Shown piece by piece: positions 34,556-42,975 of a DNA stretch of 64,000 nt; position 1 is the first letter of the stretch, and each line of letters starts with the position of its first letter. The notes beneath the pieces are model-generated. The model made no database searches, was not told where the DNA came from, and was given only the letters and a program-made list of their open reading frames with translations. Position numbers and translations under genes: made by a program. Origin of the DNA: Sutcliffiella horikoshii DSM 8719 (GTDB taxonomy: Bacteria > Bacillota > Bacilli > Bacillales > Bacillaceae_I); the NCBI GenBank assembly GCA_001648575.1, contig LQXN01000065.1, positions 329,437-393,436 of the forward strand, read 5' to 3'.

Positions 34556-35125
34556 CTAGGCAGCCACATCCCCTTTAACCTGTAAAAGGTTCGCTTGCTT
34601 CAGACGTCTTCTTACAGTTATCCCGATCCAGCTTGCCAAGAATGCTTTAATCAGGCCCACGACAATAAAAGGATAGACCCCAAATTTCAATGCATCTGCC
34701 CATGTCATAGCCATCACCAATTTTAACTGGATGGTTCCCATCGCAAGAGTGATAATCATTCCGACAGTATTTGCGATCATAGCCCATTTTAAGGTAAAAG
34801 ATGTTTTCTCCAAAATGTATCCCGTGAAGAAAGCCGCTAAGATAAAACCAAATATGTAACCACCAGTTGGACCGACAAGCACACCTGCTCCGCCCTTCAT
34901 TTCCGCAAACACCGGCAAACCCACAGCTCCAAGCAGGACGTAACAGACCATCGACATTGCTCCGTATCTGCTTCCGAGGATGGTTGCCGCAAGACCCACC
35001 GCAAGTGTTTGCCCGCTGATTGGTACGAGCGGTAGTGGGATTTCCACTTGTGCTAGCACTGCTGTGATAGCAGCGAACATAGCACATAATATAAGCCATC
35101 TTAGTCTTTCGTTTTTTGCATTCAT
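34556..35125 (-). CDS. bioY: Biotin transporter substrate-binding subunit BioY
   Basis: A 189-residue ECF-transporter S-component with six helices and the BioY signatures: IPLPLVPISGQTLAVGLA, G-P-T-G-G-Y-I-F-G and GVYPFIVVGLIKA. It binds biotin and can work with a shared energising module, which is not encoded here. The ribosome site (AGGAGGGGACATCAA) fits ATG 35125. A BirA operator lies immediately upstream, so expression should fall when biotin is plentiful. Confidence 0.95.
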   Translation of the reverse strand: MNAKNERLRWLILCAMFAAITAVLAQVEIPLPLVPISGQTLAVGLAATILGSRYGAMSMVCYVLLGAVGLPVFAEMKGGAGVLVGPTGGYIFGFILAAFFTGYILEKTSFTLKWAMIANTVGMIITLAMGTIQLKLVMAMTWADALKFGVYPFIVVGLIKAFLASWIGITVRRRLKQANLLQVKGDVAA

Positions 35126-35142
35126 TTGATGTCCCCTCCTGA

Positions 35143-35176
35143 TTTGTTAACTTGCAACAAACTAAAGTTTACATAA
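35143..35176. promoter_or_regulatory. BirA operator of bioY
   Basis: TTTGTTAAC, a 15-base spacer and GTTTACATAA match the WTTGTWAAC-N15/16-GTTWACAAW pattern of Gram-positive BirA sites. It sits 18 bases upstream of the bioY start, covering the promoter. Confidence 0.85.
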
Positions 35177-35278
35177 ATTCTTGAAAAGTGAAAAGGTCTT
35201 TTTTACCCATTCACTTAAAGGATTTTAATTAAATTCATAGAATTTGTTACCACATAAACCTTAAAGGAGGAAAAGTTG

Positions 35279-35651
35279 ATGATTAATAAACTAGGCCAAA
35301 TCATGCTTTATGTTAATGACCAGGATGAAGCAGTAAAGTTCTGGAAGGAAAAAGTAGGATTCCATGTCATTACGGAAGAAGACATTGGGGGAGGGATGAA
35401 ATGGATCGAAATAGCACCATCTAAGGAATCGGAAACAAGCATCATTCTTCATAATAAGGAGTTTGTTGCAAAAATGTCACCAGAACTAAACCTCGGAACA
35501 CCTTCTTTGATGTTTTTCACGGAAGATCTGGAAGGACTCTATGCCAATAAATGTAACGGTTGGTGAAATGGTAAATATGCCTTCCGGTAAGGTATTTAAT
35601 TTTGCTGATGGAGAAGGGAATTATTTTGCTGTGATGGAGAAGGGAAAATAA
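35279..35651 (+). pseudogene. Frameshifted VOC-family (glyoxalase-like) protein
   Basis: The frame starts at ATG 35279 after AAAGGAGG and gives a normal VOC N-terminal half (LGQIMLYVNDQDEAVKFWKE). It derails near 35545-35555 (..LYANKCNGW, stop 35566). The rest of the domain follows in another frame: NVTVGEMVNMPSGKVFNFAD, GEGNYFAVMEKGK, TAA at 35649-35651. A normal length would be about 123 residues. The good ribosome site and intact halves point to a recent lesion or a sequencing error. Confidence 0.8.
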
Positions 35652-35762
35652 CAATCGACTTGATACGTCTGACTCTAAACTGTCCGCAATGATAGCTCCT
35701 TGTTTTGCCACTACTCCTGCAGGGAAGATAAAACGATAACCTATTTTACAGGAGGAGTTCAA

Positions 35763-36545
35763 ATGGCTAAAACAATATTCATTACAGGAGCGGGAACCGG
35801 GCTTGGACGAGGTGCTGCGTTAGGACTTGCCGAGAAAGGGCATAGAGTCATCGCAACGACGGAACTGACATCCCAGAAAACCGATCTATTGCGGGAGGTA
35901 GAGACCAAAGGGTTGGATATGGAAGTTTTCAAACTCGATATCACCAACCCTCTTGATTTGGAGCAGATGGAAAAATACGATTTTGACGTGTTTGTGGCCA
36001 ATGCTGCAATCAATGAGGGTGGGCCGCTTGGGGAAGTGCCGATGGAAAGATTCCGCGCCCTTTTTGAAATCAATGTATTCGCGACCCTGGAAACTGCGCA
36101 GATAGCTGCAAGGAAGCTGGTGAAAAGGGGAAGCGGAAAAATAGTTTTCATGAGTTCGATGGCGGGCATTTCGGCGACACCGTATGTGGGACCATACACG
36201 GCAACCAAGCATGCATTGGAGGGAATCGCACAGACGATGAAATCGGAACTGGAAGAGTTCGGGGTGAAAGTGGCGACAATCAATCCAGGGCCATATGCAA
36301 CAGGCTTCAATAAACGTGCTGCTGAGGAGAAGTGGAAATGGTTTGATGAAGAAAAGCATTTTACAAGACAAGCAGACATGATAGAGCAGGAAGAACAATT
36401 GAAGGAATTCGATCCAAAAGATATGATCGAGAAAATGGTGGAAATCATTCCGGCTGATGACCATAAGTTCCGCACTGTTTATCCTGAAGAAACGGAGAAG
36501 CAGTTGAAAGAGACGGAGCAGGAGAGATGGGATATGAAAATATAA
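35763..36545 (+). CDS. Short-chain dehydrogenase/reductase
   Basis: A 260-residue classical SDR. The cofactor loop TGAGTGLGRG is at residues 8-17, NAA is present (FVANAAINEGG), catalytic Ser is in FMSSMAG, and Y-T-A-T-K gives the YxxxK pair. The start is decided by CAGGAGG before ATG 35763; the frame extends to 35700 without support. The substrate is unknown. It is monocistronic and ends at a clear terminator. Confidence 0.92.
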   Translation: MAKTIFITGAGTGLGRGAALGLAEKGHRVIATTELTSQKTDLLREVETKGLDMEVFKLDITNPLDLEQMEKYDFDVFVANAAINEGGPLGEVPMERFRALFEINVFATLETAQIAARKLVKRGSGKIVFMSSMAGISATPYVGPYTATKHALEGIAQTMKSELEEFGVKVATINPGPYATGFNKRAAEEKWKWFDEEKHFTRQADMIEQEEQLKEFDPKDMIEKMVEIIPADDHKFRTVYPEETEKQLKETEQERWDMKI

Positions 36546-36557
36546 ATAGAGTTTATA

Positions 36558-36595
36558 AAAACGGTGACCTTTAAATTCCAGGTCGCCGTTTTTTA
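36558..36595 (+). terminator. Rho-independent terminator of the SDR gene
   Basis: AACGGTGACCT and AGGTCGCCGTT arms (one mismatch) followed by TTTT. Confidence 0.88.
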
Positions 36596-36692
36596 TATAT
36601 AGAACAAATATGGAGTGATTAAAGGTATTATAGGGAGTGTTATCCTGCTCCTGATTGGGAAAATGGAGTGTCACATTATTATTTATATTTTT

Positions 36693-36723
36693 TTAAAACT
36701 TTTCCAAAGTTCGCCCGTCTATA
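36693..36723 (+). promoter_or_regulatory. ECF-type promoter of the sigma/anti-sigma operon
   Basis: TTAAAAC at 36693-36699 and CGTCTATA at 36716-36723 with a 16-base spacer. This is the AAAC-N16/17-CGTC pattern of Bacillus ECF sigma factors, 32 bases before the start codon, so autoregulation is likely. Confidence 0.6.
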
Positions 36724-36754
36724 CAGTGTCATAAAAATTAAGGGGGGAAAACTA

Positions 36755-37282
36755 TTGTCATTCTATAAGGAAAACGAGATAGAGGAGTGGTATAGACAAT
36801 ACCATCAGACTATCTTCAAATATATTATTCTCATGGTCAAAGACAGTCAGCAGGCGGAGGATTTGACGCAAGAGACTTTTCTAAGGGCATATAAGCATCA
36901 CCATACATTCAAAAGGGATTCTTCCCCGAAGACATGGCTTTTCAAAATTGCGCATAACACTACTGTCGATTACATGCGTAAGATGAAGCCGATAAGGCTG
37001 TTCCATCAAGTATTTAACAAGGAACTTGCCGCATCATCAGAGGATATCGTCATCCTTAAGGAGAATTCGCGAGAACTTTACGAGGCTTTAAGTAATATGA
37101 AAGCTACATATAAACAGGTAATCATCCTTAGGAAGATCAAAGGATTTTCCATTATGGAAACAGCTCATATCTTGGAATGGTCCGAAAGCAAAGTGAAGTC
37201 TACTCTGTTTCGGGCGATGCAAAGCTTGGAGGAAAAAATGTCGGGGGAGGTAAAAGATGATGAAAAGCAAGTTGGAAGGTGA
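36755..37282 (+). CDS. ECF-type RNA polymerase sigma factor
   Basis: A 175-residue sigma-70 family protein with region 2 (ILMVKDSQQAEDLTQETFLR, SPKTWLFKIAHNTTVDYMRK) and region 4 (KATYKQVIILRKIKGFSIME, SESKVKSTLFRAMQSLEEKM). The TTG start is chosen because AAGGGGGG lies seven bases upstream; an ATG at 36668 has no ribosome site and would lengthen the N-terminus abnormally. It overlaps the anti-sigma-like gene by 26 bases. Confidence 0.92.
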   Translation: MSFYKENEIEEWYRQYHQTIFKYIILMVKDSQQAEDLTQETFLRAYKHHHTFKRDSSPKTWLFKIAHNTTVDYMRKMKPIRLFHQVFNKELAASSEDIVILKENSRELYEALSNMKATYKQVIILRKIKGFSIMETAHILEWSESKVKSTLFRAMQSLEEKMSGEVKDDEKQVGR

Positions 37283-37988
37283 CTCCCGTTTGGAGCAATC
37301 ATTGAAGAGGTTGGAGCATGATTTGGAGTGGGATCAGGAGCGTGCCGGTGTGGTAAGAAATCGAATTGGGAACAATATCAGAAGCATCAAGAAAAGGAGA
37401 GTTGCCTCCACACTTCTAATTGCCATCGCAACATTATTACTGATGACAAGTATTCCAGTTATCGTGATTGAAAAACAGGAAGTATGGGGGAAAGGGGAAA
37501 GTTCACATCAAGCAGCTCCAAATACGGAGAAGAATGTTGATGCTGAAGGTATCGAATTTGACCCGATCTTTCAAGTGTTTCCCATGAATGCAGAAGAGTA
37601 TATTGATGCAATCATTGGTGAACCGTTAATTACGGAGGAAAGTATTTATGGCGCTTACTTTTACCAGCTTGGTAATCGTTCTCCTGAATTACTTCATATT
37701 CAGACTCAGGAAAATGAGTATTCCATTGAACAAAGGATGGAAATGCTATTACCGCACAAAAAATTTCCGTCAGCATCCTATGAATCTACAGAGATTCTAG
37801 TCGGGGATCACCGGGCGGTTTTGACGGTTTCAAACCAAGAGTATGGGGGAGTGAAACTTGACGTCGTAAGCGACAAGTTTGTTTATAATTTTATCACACC
37901 ATTTCAATTCAAAGATATCACAGACAAAGAAGCGGAGCAGTTGAAAAAAGATATTGTCGAAATTGCAAAGCTATTACAGTATAAATAA
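37257..37988 (+). CDS. Single-pass membrane anti-sigma factor-like protein
   Basis: A 243-residue protein with a cytoplasmic N-terminal part of about 48 residues, one membrane helix (VASTLLIAIATLLLMTSIPV), and an extracellular domain of about 170 residues. The overlap with the ECF sigma gene and the topology fit an anti-sigma factor that holds the sigma factor until a surface signal arrives. No zinc-binding HxxxCxxC motif is present, so it is not of the ZAS type. GGGGGAGG precedes the ATG. Confidence 0.8.
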   Translation: MMKSKLEGDSRLEQSLKRLEHDLEWDQERAGVVRNRIGNNIRSIKKRRVASTLLIAIATLLLMTSIPVIVIEKQEVWGKGESSHQAAPNTEKNVDAEGIEFDPIFQVFPMNAEEYIDAIIGEPLITEESIYGAYFYQLGNRSPELLHIQTQENEYSIEQRMEMLLPHKKFPSASYESTEILVGDHRAVLTVSNQEYGGVKLDVVSDKFVYNFITPFQFKDITDKEAEQLKKDIVEIAKLLQYK

Positions 37989-38009
37989 AGTTCAATTATG
38001 TATAAAAGT

Positions 38010-38065
38010 AAACCAATCTCTAGCAAAATGTTTTTAACACCTTATTGCAGGAGATTGGTTTTTTA
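38010..38065 (+). terminator. Rho-independent terminator of the sigma/anti-sigma operon
   Basis: AAACCAATCTC and GAGATTGGTTTTTT arms flank a long loop of about 30 bases. Confidence 0.8.
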
Positions 38066-38088
38066 GTTGAGTGTTCCACCATTATCTT

Positions 38089-38763
38089 TTAGTTACACCT
38101 ATACCTAAACTCCGGCTCTGTCTGGATATAGTATGCATTTCGTACCTGGGCAGCCCAGTTTGCGAAGGCTGACCTCCATTCCGGGGTACGGAAAAATTCC
38201 TCGACAGTTTGTGTGTCCGAGCGCCAAACGATGAATAGGTTGAGTGGCGTGATGCCTCCAGCCCAGATGCCGTTGTTGGTGTCGGTATCTTCTTCCCTTA
38301 CTAATAATAGTGGCAAACCAAATTGAAAAGCCATGGATGGTTCAATTTGGGAGTAAACTGATCCTCTCCATACAGGAGACGGAGGTGGGACAGGACCTGT
38401 ATTTACGTCGATTGTTTCGACGAGGAACCGTCTGAAGTTTACTGCAAGCATCCCGTAGCTGGAAGAAACCAACCGGCGAATGTCTGTTAAGATCGATTCT
38501 GGATAGCCTTCTGTTACTGGCAATGTCCGTGGAAAGAGCAAGGCATTTTCCATTTCAAAGATTAAACGATCCAGGAAACGTTGTTGCTGGGCATTTAGGT
38601 TGTTCGTCGTGCTTAAAAAGACGGGTAACCGGAAAGCTCGATCCATACATTCTTGGTGCCTATGGTCTATTTTCCTATTGTCTTTACTTGCCGGGCTTTG
38701 CTGATTGCAGCCCTTCTTGTCACCATCATCTTGTGAATGATACTTATAATGATAATTACTCAT
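38089..38763 (-). CDS. Unrecognised soluble protein, Rossmann/TIR-like pattern
   Basis: A 224-residue protein. Residues 1-45 are hydrophilic and His/Lys/Asp-rich, probably disordered. Residues 46-220 form one domain: a beta strand then FLSTTNNLNAQQQRF, PRTLPVTEGYPESILTDI (one helix), GMLAVNFRRF, and IEPSMAFQFGLPLLLVREED. The pattern of alternating strands with FLS near the start and a central E-P-x-M-A-x-Q-x-G-L-P-L-L motif suggests a nucleotide-handling Rossmann or TIR-like fold. I recall similar uncharacterised Bacillus proteins but no function. AGGTGAG precedes the ATG. It is monocistronic. Confidence 0.65.
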   Translation of the reverse strand: MSNYHYKYHSQDDGDKKGCNQQSPASKDNRKIDHRHQECMDRAFRLPVFLSTTNNLNAQQQRFLDRLIFEMENALLFPRTLPVTEGYPESILTDIRRLVSSSYGMLAVNFRRFLVETIDVNTGPVPPPSPVWRGSVYSQIEPSMAFQFGLPLLLVREEDTDTNNGIWAGGITPLNLFIVWRSDTQTVEEFFRTPEWRSAFANWAAQVRNAYYIQTEPEFRYRCN

Positions 38764-38846
38764 TCTCTCACCTGCTTTTCTACTAATATATGAAAAAGAG
38801 GGGAATGAGCTTGGACGTAAAAACTATCTTCTATAAAATGGGGGTT

Positions 38847-39749
38847 TTAGATTTCACCACCGAGCACCTGCTTCGCCATTTCCATATACTCTTCCAAGCC
38901 AGATTTTATCGCAAACTCCGCTATGGCGATTGGGTAGGCTGCTGTCAGTTCGATTACGTGCTGAGCCATGCCAGGCCACACGTATCCACCAGCTTTTTCA
39001 TAGTGATGGATCAATTCTTTCAGCACATCTTCTCCAAATGTTCGGTAGTGTGCTACAAAGTCGATGGCTATATCTCCAACAGCTGCCTCGGTCCAGTCGA
39101 TAAAACCAGTGACCTTATCCTCTTCATCAATCAAGATATGGCCGGCATGCAGGTCGCCGTGTACAAGGGCGGTTTGTTTTGGCCAGAGAGAGTCATTCCC
39201 CAACCAGTCCTGCCATCTTTGCCAAAGCTCCGGATCTACATAAAAATCTTCTTTCACTTTTTCCATTCTTTTTGCCATATTTTCACGAGTTTCCTCAGGT
39301 GTTTCCACAGGGAGGCCAGCAACATGAGCTTTCTCATGGTCGATACTGTGCAAGGATACCAAAGCTTTTGCAAGTGTTTCATTAAACAGTCTTGGAACAT
39401 TTTTTTCGTCGAGTACCCAGACATATGCCTGTGCCTCTGGGTCAACAGTGGCAGCAGGAACCCCTGAGAGTTTTTTATAGGCTATCAGTGAGTTCGTGTA
39501 AATCAGCCAGTTTGGAGCCTCCACACTTAGCTTTGCGCCAACTAAATCAAGGGTGCGCTTTTCCTTTTGGGTGGAAGCCATCACGTCTTCTCTTCTAGGA
39601 AAGCGTAATACCCATTCTGCACCATCAACATCTTCAGCAAATACCACAAGGAAATCCAGTCCGGATTCGTTATAAGCCAATGATTCGGCCAATATATCCA
39701 GGCCATTATCTTTTGCAATTTCTATTACTTTTTCTTTAGTTAAAGTCAT
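38847..39749 (-). CDS. mphK: Macrolide 2'-phosphotransferase (MphK/YcbJ-like)
   Basis: A 300-residue aminoglycoside/macrolide kinase-fold enzyme. The catalytic loop HGDLHAGHILID and the metal-binding GFIDWTEAAVGD are both intact, as is the N-terminal lobe (WVLRFPRRED). It closely resembles B. subtilis YcbJ (MphK), which phosphorylates the 2'-hydroxyl of the desosamine sugar of macrolides using GTP. The ribosome site AGGAG is six to eight bases before the ATG. It is chromosomal and single, so it is an intrinsic trait rather than an obvious acquired resistance gene. Confidence 0.92.
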   Translation of the reverse strand: MTLTKEKVIEIAKDNGLDILAESLAYNESGLDFLVVFAEDVDGAEWVLRFPRREDVMASTQKEKRTLDLVGAKLSVEAPNWLIYTNSLIAYKKLSGVPAATVDPEAQAYVWVLDEKNVPRLFNETLAKALVSLHSIDHEKAHVAGLPVETPEETRENMAKRMEKVKEDFYVDPELWQRWQDWLGNDSLWPKQTALVHGDLHAGHILIDEEDKVTGFIDWTEAAVGDIAIDFVAHYRTFGEDVLKELIHHYEKAGGYVWPGMAQHVIELTAAYPIAIAEFAIKSGLEEYMEMAKQVLGGEI

Positions 39750-39863
39750 CTTTCATTCTCCTCTTATTTTTTATTTTGGCGTCCTGTGAAAAGAGTAGAT
39801 GGGTAGGCAAAATAAAACCATATTCGCGAGCCCTTTAAGGCTGCACTGAAAAAAAGGCATAAC

Positions 39864-39894
39864 AAAAAGAGGGTAGACTGTCCCCCTCTTTTTT
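39864..39894. terminator. Hairpin with A- and T-runs
   Basis: AAAAAGAGGG and CCCCCTCTTTTTT arms. It lies upstream of mphK, so it must end a transcript coming from the right on the minus strand, or from the left on the plus strand. Confidence 0.7.
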
Positions 39895-40206
39895 CTACAA
39901 TCATATTGGCATCGTAAAATAAAGGTTTCCTAAAAGTAGGCAGACCAATCCCATGTACCCTGCACACAGGCAGAGCCTTTGAACGTATTCAATTAACGGT
40001 TCAAAGCTTGGAATCGAAGTCGCATACTTGCAGTCATAGGAAAACCCTCCATTTCTTCAAAAGTTATCATAAGTGTAGCATGGATGTTTACAGGTAAGCA
40101 ACAGTTGGTTGTTAGAATGGGAAAAATGGAAACTGCTGTATCTTCCAGGATACCTATTTATGGATTAAAATGTAAAGTGACATGAATTCTGAAGGAGGTT
40201 TTAGAG
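39895..40206. other. Intergenic stretch with a possible short minus-strand remnant
   Basis: On the minus strand, codons for PLIEYVQRLCLCAGYMGLVC, then LLLGNLYFTMPI and a stop near 39903, are open. They have no start in frame; an ATG with MTASMRLRFQALNR lies in another frame just before. This could be a frameshifted small membrane protein ending at the 39864 terminator. The right part should hold the promoter of the YhhN gene. Confidence 0.3.
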
Positions 40207-40842
40207 TTGTTGCTTATCCTCTCATTTTTCACCTTGCTTTTGGGGATTTTTTACCTGATTGCAGTAGAAAGACAAGTTAAATCATGGGTGTATCTATTAA
40301 AGCCGGGGACCATGGTGATCATTATTTTGATAGCGGTGATGGGACTGGAGAATCAATCTGCTAGTTTTAGCTGGTGGATCTTGGCCGGGTTGATATTTTC
40401 TATTCTGGGTGATATTTTCCTCATGCTTCCGAAGGATCGTTTTGTGTTTGGATTAGCATCCTTTTTGGTTGGTCATGCTTGCTACATTGTGGCTTTTTTA
40501 TCCCTTCCAGACAGGGGAGAGGTAAACATATGGATTATTGCAGCGTTACTTGTTGTCGCTATGTTCTATTTAATAAAGCTGTCAAAAGGGGTTTTGAATT
40601 CTGGGGGTATCGTCCTGTTCCTTGCAGTCACGGGGTATGTAGCGATCATCACGGCCATGGTATGGGCAGCTTTCTATAGTCAACAGCCGATAATCCAAGC
40701 AGGCGCCATCTTGTTTTTCTTTTCCGATGCCATTCTTGCCTGGGATAAATTTGTCGGTAAGCTTATATATAGAAACTATCTGGTGATGATCTCTTATTAT
40801 TTGGCACAGTATCTATTTGCTGTTTCTTTGCATTTATTGTGA
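40207..40842 (+). CDS. YhhN-family membrane protein (lysoplasmalogenase-like)
   Basis: A 211-residue protein with eight predicted helices. Family motifs: FSILGDIFLMLPKDRFVFGL, SFLVGHACYI, F-F-F-S-D-A-I-L-A-W-D-K-F and SYYLAQYLFA. Mammalian relatives (TMEM86) hydrolyse the vinyl-ether bond of lysoplasmalogens; the substrate in a bacterium without known plasmalogens is unclear. TTG is the start, with AAGGAGG eight bases upstream. It converges with the cysteine-rich gene with only nine bases between stops. Confidence 0.9.
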   Translation: MLLILSFFTLLLGIFYLIAVERQVKSWVYLLKPGTMVIIILIAVMGLENQSASFSWWILAGLIFSILGDIFLMLPKDRFVFGLASFLVGHACYIVAFLSLPDRGEVNIWIIAALLVVAMFYLIKLSKGVLNSGGIVLFLAVTGYVAIITAMVWAAFYSQQPIIQAGAILFFFSDAILAWDKFVGKLIYRNYLVMISYYLAQYLFAVSLHLL

Positions 40843-40851
40843 TGGAAAGTC

Positions 40852-41412
40852 TTATTCCTCACAACCTAAAAATCTTAGGAATAGTCCTCCGCGAACAGTT
40901 ACTACTTGACGTCCGCAATTATCCGTCGTTATACGTGGTGCAATTGCAAATGAGCCAACTGTATCAAAGCAGCGCTCTACACAGCTTTCTTGTGGGCAAG
41001 TATAGGATATCACTTGATTCACTGCTGGGACGGCGTCCATGGTTAGTCTGCATGGTGGCCCAAAACGGGTGCCAGGAAAGTCTGGAATCAATTCCCCTAC
41101 ATTAATGTGGAATTTTGCGTTCCCGATAAGATGGACGGCATCTACGAGAAGCGGGCAAGGGATCACTCTCCCGCTCGGGTCTGTAACAGTTCCTTCTAAT
41201 TCCTCGAGTTTCAACACACAAACAAGGTCGCTAATATCAGAGCAAGCTTTGAAGGAATCGAAATTTTCAAATCGAAAAGTAAAACCATCCGGTACGATTG
41301 CACTTGCGCAGTACTCCAATTCGAGGTTACAGCCTTCTTGTTGAAGAATATCTTGCCTATCAACCATCTCCCCCTTTGCATTGAAGTAGACGGCATTTTT
41401 ACTTTCTATCAT
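40852..41412 (-). CDS. Cysteine-rich protein, paralogue 1
   Basis: A 186-residue protein with 11 cysteines and no signal peptide or helix. It shares with its neighbour the blocks CASAIVPDGFTF, CSD-S-L-C, V-A-V-L-G-A-F-N-G-L-P-PGT, E-C-E-CF, and D-CGRQ-VT. Ten cysteines align. ATG 41412 is chosen because AAAGGAG is nine bases upstream, and it aligns with the paralogue (MIESK/MIENK); ATG 41418 is too close. Cysteine-rich, signal-less, duplicated proteins in Bacilli are often spore-coat or exosporium components, which is my inference. No named family is recognised. Confidence 0.75.
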   Translation of the reverse strand: MIESKNAVYFNAKGEMVDRQDILQQEGCNLELEYCASAIVPDGFTFRFENFDSFKACSDISDLVCVLKLEELEGTVTDPSGRVIPCPLLVDAVHLIGNAKFHINVGELIPDFPGTRFGPPCRLTMDAVPAVNQVISYTCPQESCVERCFDTVGSFAIAPRITTDNCGRQVVTVRGGLFLRFLGCEE

Positions 41413-41445
41413 AATCATTCGCTCCTTTTCTTATTTTGAACATCA

Positions 41446-41994
41446 TTAACAACCATCAAAGCCCACAATTGTTCCACCGAAAAATGTTACGATTTGGCGC
41501 CCGCATCCATCAGTAGTCACAGATGGAAGTCCTGCAAACGCTCCTACACTTGTAAAACATTTCTCAAGGCAGGTTTCTTCTCGGCAAGAATAGGATAATA
41601 GTTCATTTACAAATACCGTGGCTTCCATTCCAAGTTTGCAAGGACCATCCCCAAGCGAAGTGCCGGGTGTATTCGGTGTTAAATTCCCAATGTTCACTTG
41701 GAATCTTGCAGTCCCGGTCAATCTGACTGCATTTACGACAAGCTTGCAAGTTATCGTTCCCCCACATGGATTTGGTGCAGTCCCCTGAACCTCCTCAGGT
41801 CTTACAGAACAGAATAATTCACTCAGATCCGAGCAAACACTTGAGTCAAATCCAGAAAAATCAAAGGTGAACCCGTCCGGTACGATGGCACTTGCACAAA
41901 AGGATATAGGGGTAAGAAACTGTAAATTTTCTTCGAGTAGCTCTACTCTTTCTCCATCGGCATTAAAAAAAATCAAATCTTTGTTTTCTATCAA
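41446..41994 (-). CDS. Cysteine-rich protein, paralogue 2
   Basis: A 182-residue protein with 11 cysteines, ending in a terminal cysteine (GFDGC). Identity with paralogue 1 is roughly 40 percent by eye, over the full length. The start is TTG with AAGGAGAG seven bases upstream. The two genes are 33 bp apart in the same direction, so they form a duplicated operon. Absence of a signal peptide fits a protein laid down from the mother cell, though metal storage or redox roles cannot be excluded. Between 41995 and 42263 I see no gene. Confidence 0.75.
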   Translation of the reverse strand: MIENKDLIFFNADGERVELLEENLQFLTPISFCASAIVPDGFTFDFSGFDSSVCSDLSELFCSVRPEEVQGTAPNPCGGTITCKLVVNAVRLTGTARFQVNIGNLTPNTPGTSLGDGPCKLGMEATVFVNELLSYSCREETCLEKCFTSVGAFAGLPSVTTDGCGRQIVTFFGGTIVGFDGC

Positions 41995-42263
41995 TTAAAT
42001 TCTCTCCTTACTTGAGATTCTAGTACTCTTACTAGGATATGACTTGCTTCTTGTTTTGATAGGGGCAAGTGCCAGTGGGAATGAAAAGATTAATCGGACT
42101 ATTCAATCCAAATCTTCCTTGTAGTAAAAAGTCCACTAGAGAATAGCAACAAACTTTAAGAAATAGCCAATTAAATCTCCAGATATTTCAGACCATTGCG
42201 AGAATCCTGGTGAAAAAAGTAAACAGAAAGCCATGGACGTGAATCACCCAACAATTGTTGCAG

Positions 42264-42307
42264 AAAAAAGGGAGAGTGCCGTTTACCAGCACTCTCCCTT
42301 TATTTTT
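42264..42307. terminator. Terminator of the thioesterase gene
   Basis: AAAGGGAGAGTGC and GCACTCTCCCTTT arms, with T- and A-runs on both sides. On the minus strand it directly follows the thioesterase stop. Confidence 0.92.
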
Positions 42308-42812
42308 ATGAGATAAATCCACTTGTCAGCTTGGAAGCCAAGTCCTTACTTTCCCTTCTTCTATTGCGTCGTGCTTTTGCCCGTTCCTCTCCAGTTTTGT
42401 TTAGGTAAATTTCTTCTTCTGTTTCTGGGGTGATGGAAGGAACCTGAGCGGGCTTACCTTGGTCATCTAGTGCAACAAATGTTAAGAAAGCTGTCGCGGC
42501 AATGTTTTTTGTTCCTTTTGTTAGATCTTCGGCTGTTACTTTCACGAAGACTTCCATGGATGAATTTCCGGTCCATGTTACAAATGACTCGAATATAACG
42601 GCATCGGTTGGCCTGATAGGGGAAAGGAAATCAACCGAGTCCATGGATGCCGTCACACATTCGCAACGGCACAAACGAGCTGCCGAAATAGAGGCAAGCA
42701 TGTCCACATCTGACAGCAGTTTTCCACCAAAAAGGGTGTTATGGTTATTGATATCATTCGGGAATACCCGGCTTGTTCGGATGACACGGGTATCTTTGCA
42801 CGTTTTGTTCAT
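42306..42812 (-). CDS. ykhA: Acyl-CoA thioesterase, YkhA type
   Basis: A 168-residue single hot-dog domain protein: NDINNHNTLFGGKLLSDVDM carries the catalytic Asn/His-Asp region of YciA/YkhA thioesterases, with AFLTFVALDD as the last strand. The C-terminal 40 residues are a charged helix (EERAKARRNRRRESK) typical of this group. It hydrolyses acyl-CoA and forms hexamers in its relatives. It is divergent from selO. Confidence 0.92.
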   Translation of the reverse strand: MNKTCKDTRVIRTSRVFPNDINNHNTLFGGKLLSDVDMLASISAARLCRCECVTASMDSVDFLSPIRPTDAVIFESFVTWTGNSSMEVFVKVTAEDLTKGTKNIAATAFLTFVALDDQGKPAQVPSITPETEEEIYLNKTGEERAKARRNRRRESKDLASKLTSGFIS

Positions 42813-42975
42813 GGATATTCTCCTTGTATGTCACTATTTTTGGTTATTATTTTAACATTATTTTCCTCATATGCGAAATGTGAACTCTCTTTTCGTAATG
42901 CTGGATTTTTTTATATAGGTGGCAGAAGGGGTATAATGATTATATGGAAGAGACAGATGATAGGAAGGGGATTAG

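Noticed and set aside
35759..36674. Two long minus-strand frames opposite the SDR gene
   Set aside because: Shadows of the SDR coding frame; no ribosome sites and improbable composition.
40839..41344. Plus-strand frames opposite cysteine-rich paralogue 1
   Set aside because: The minus strand shows a paralogue-conserved protein with a ribosome site.
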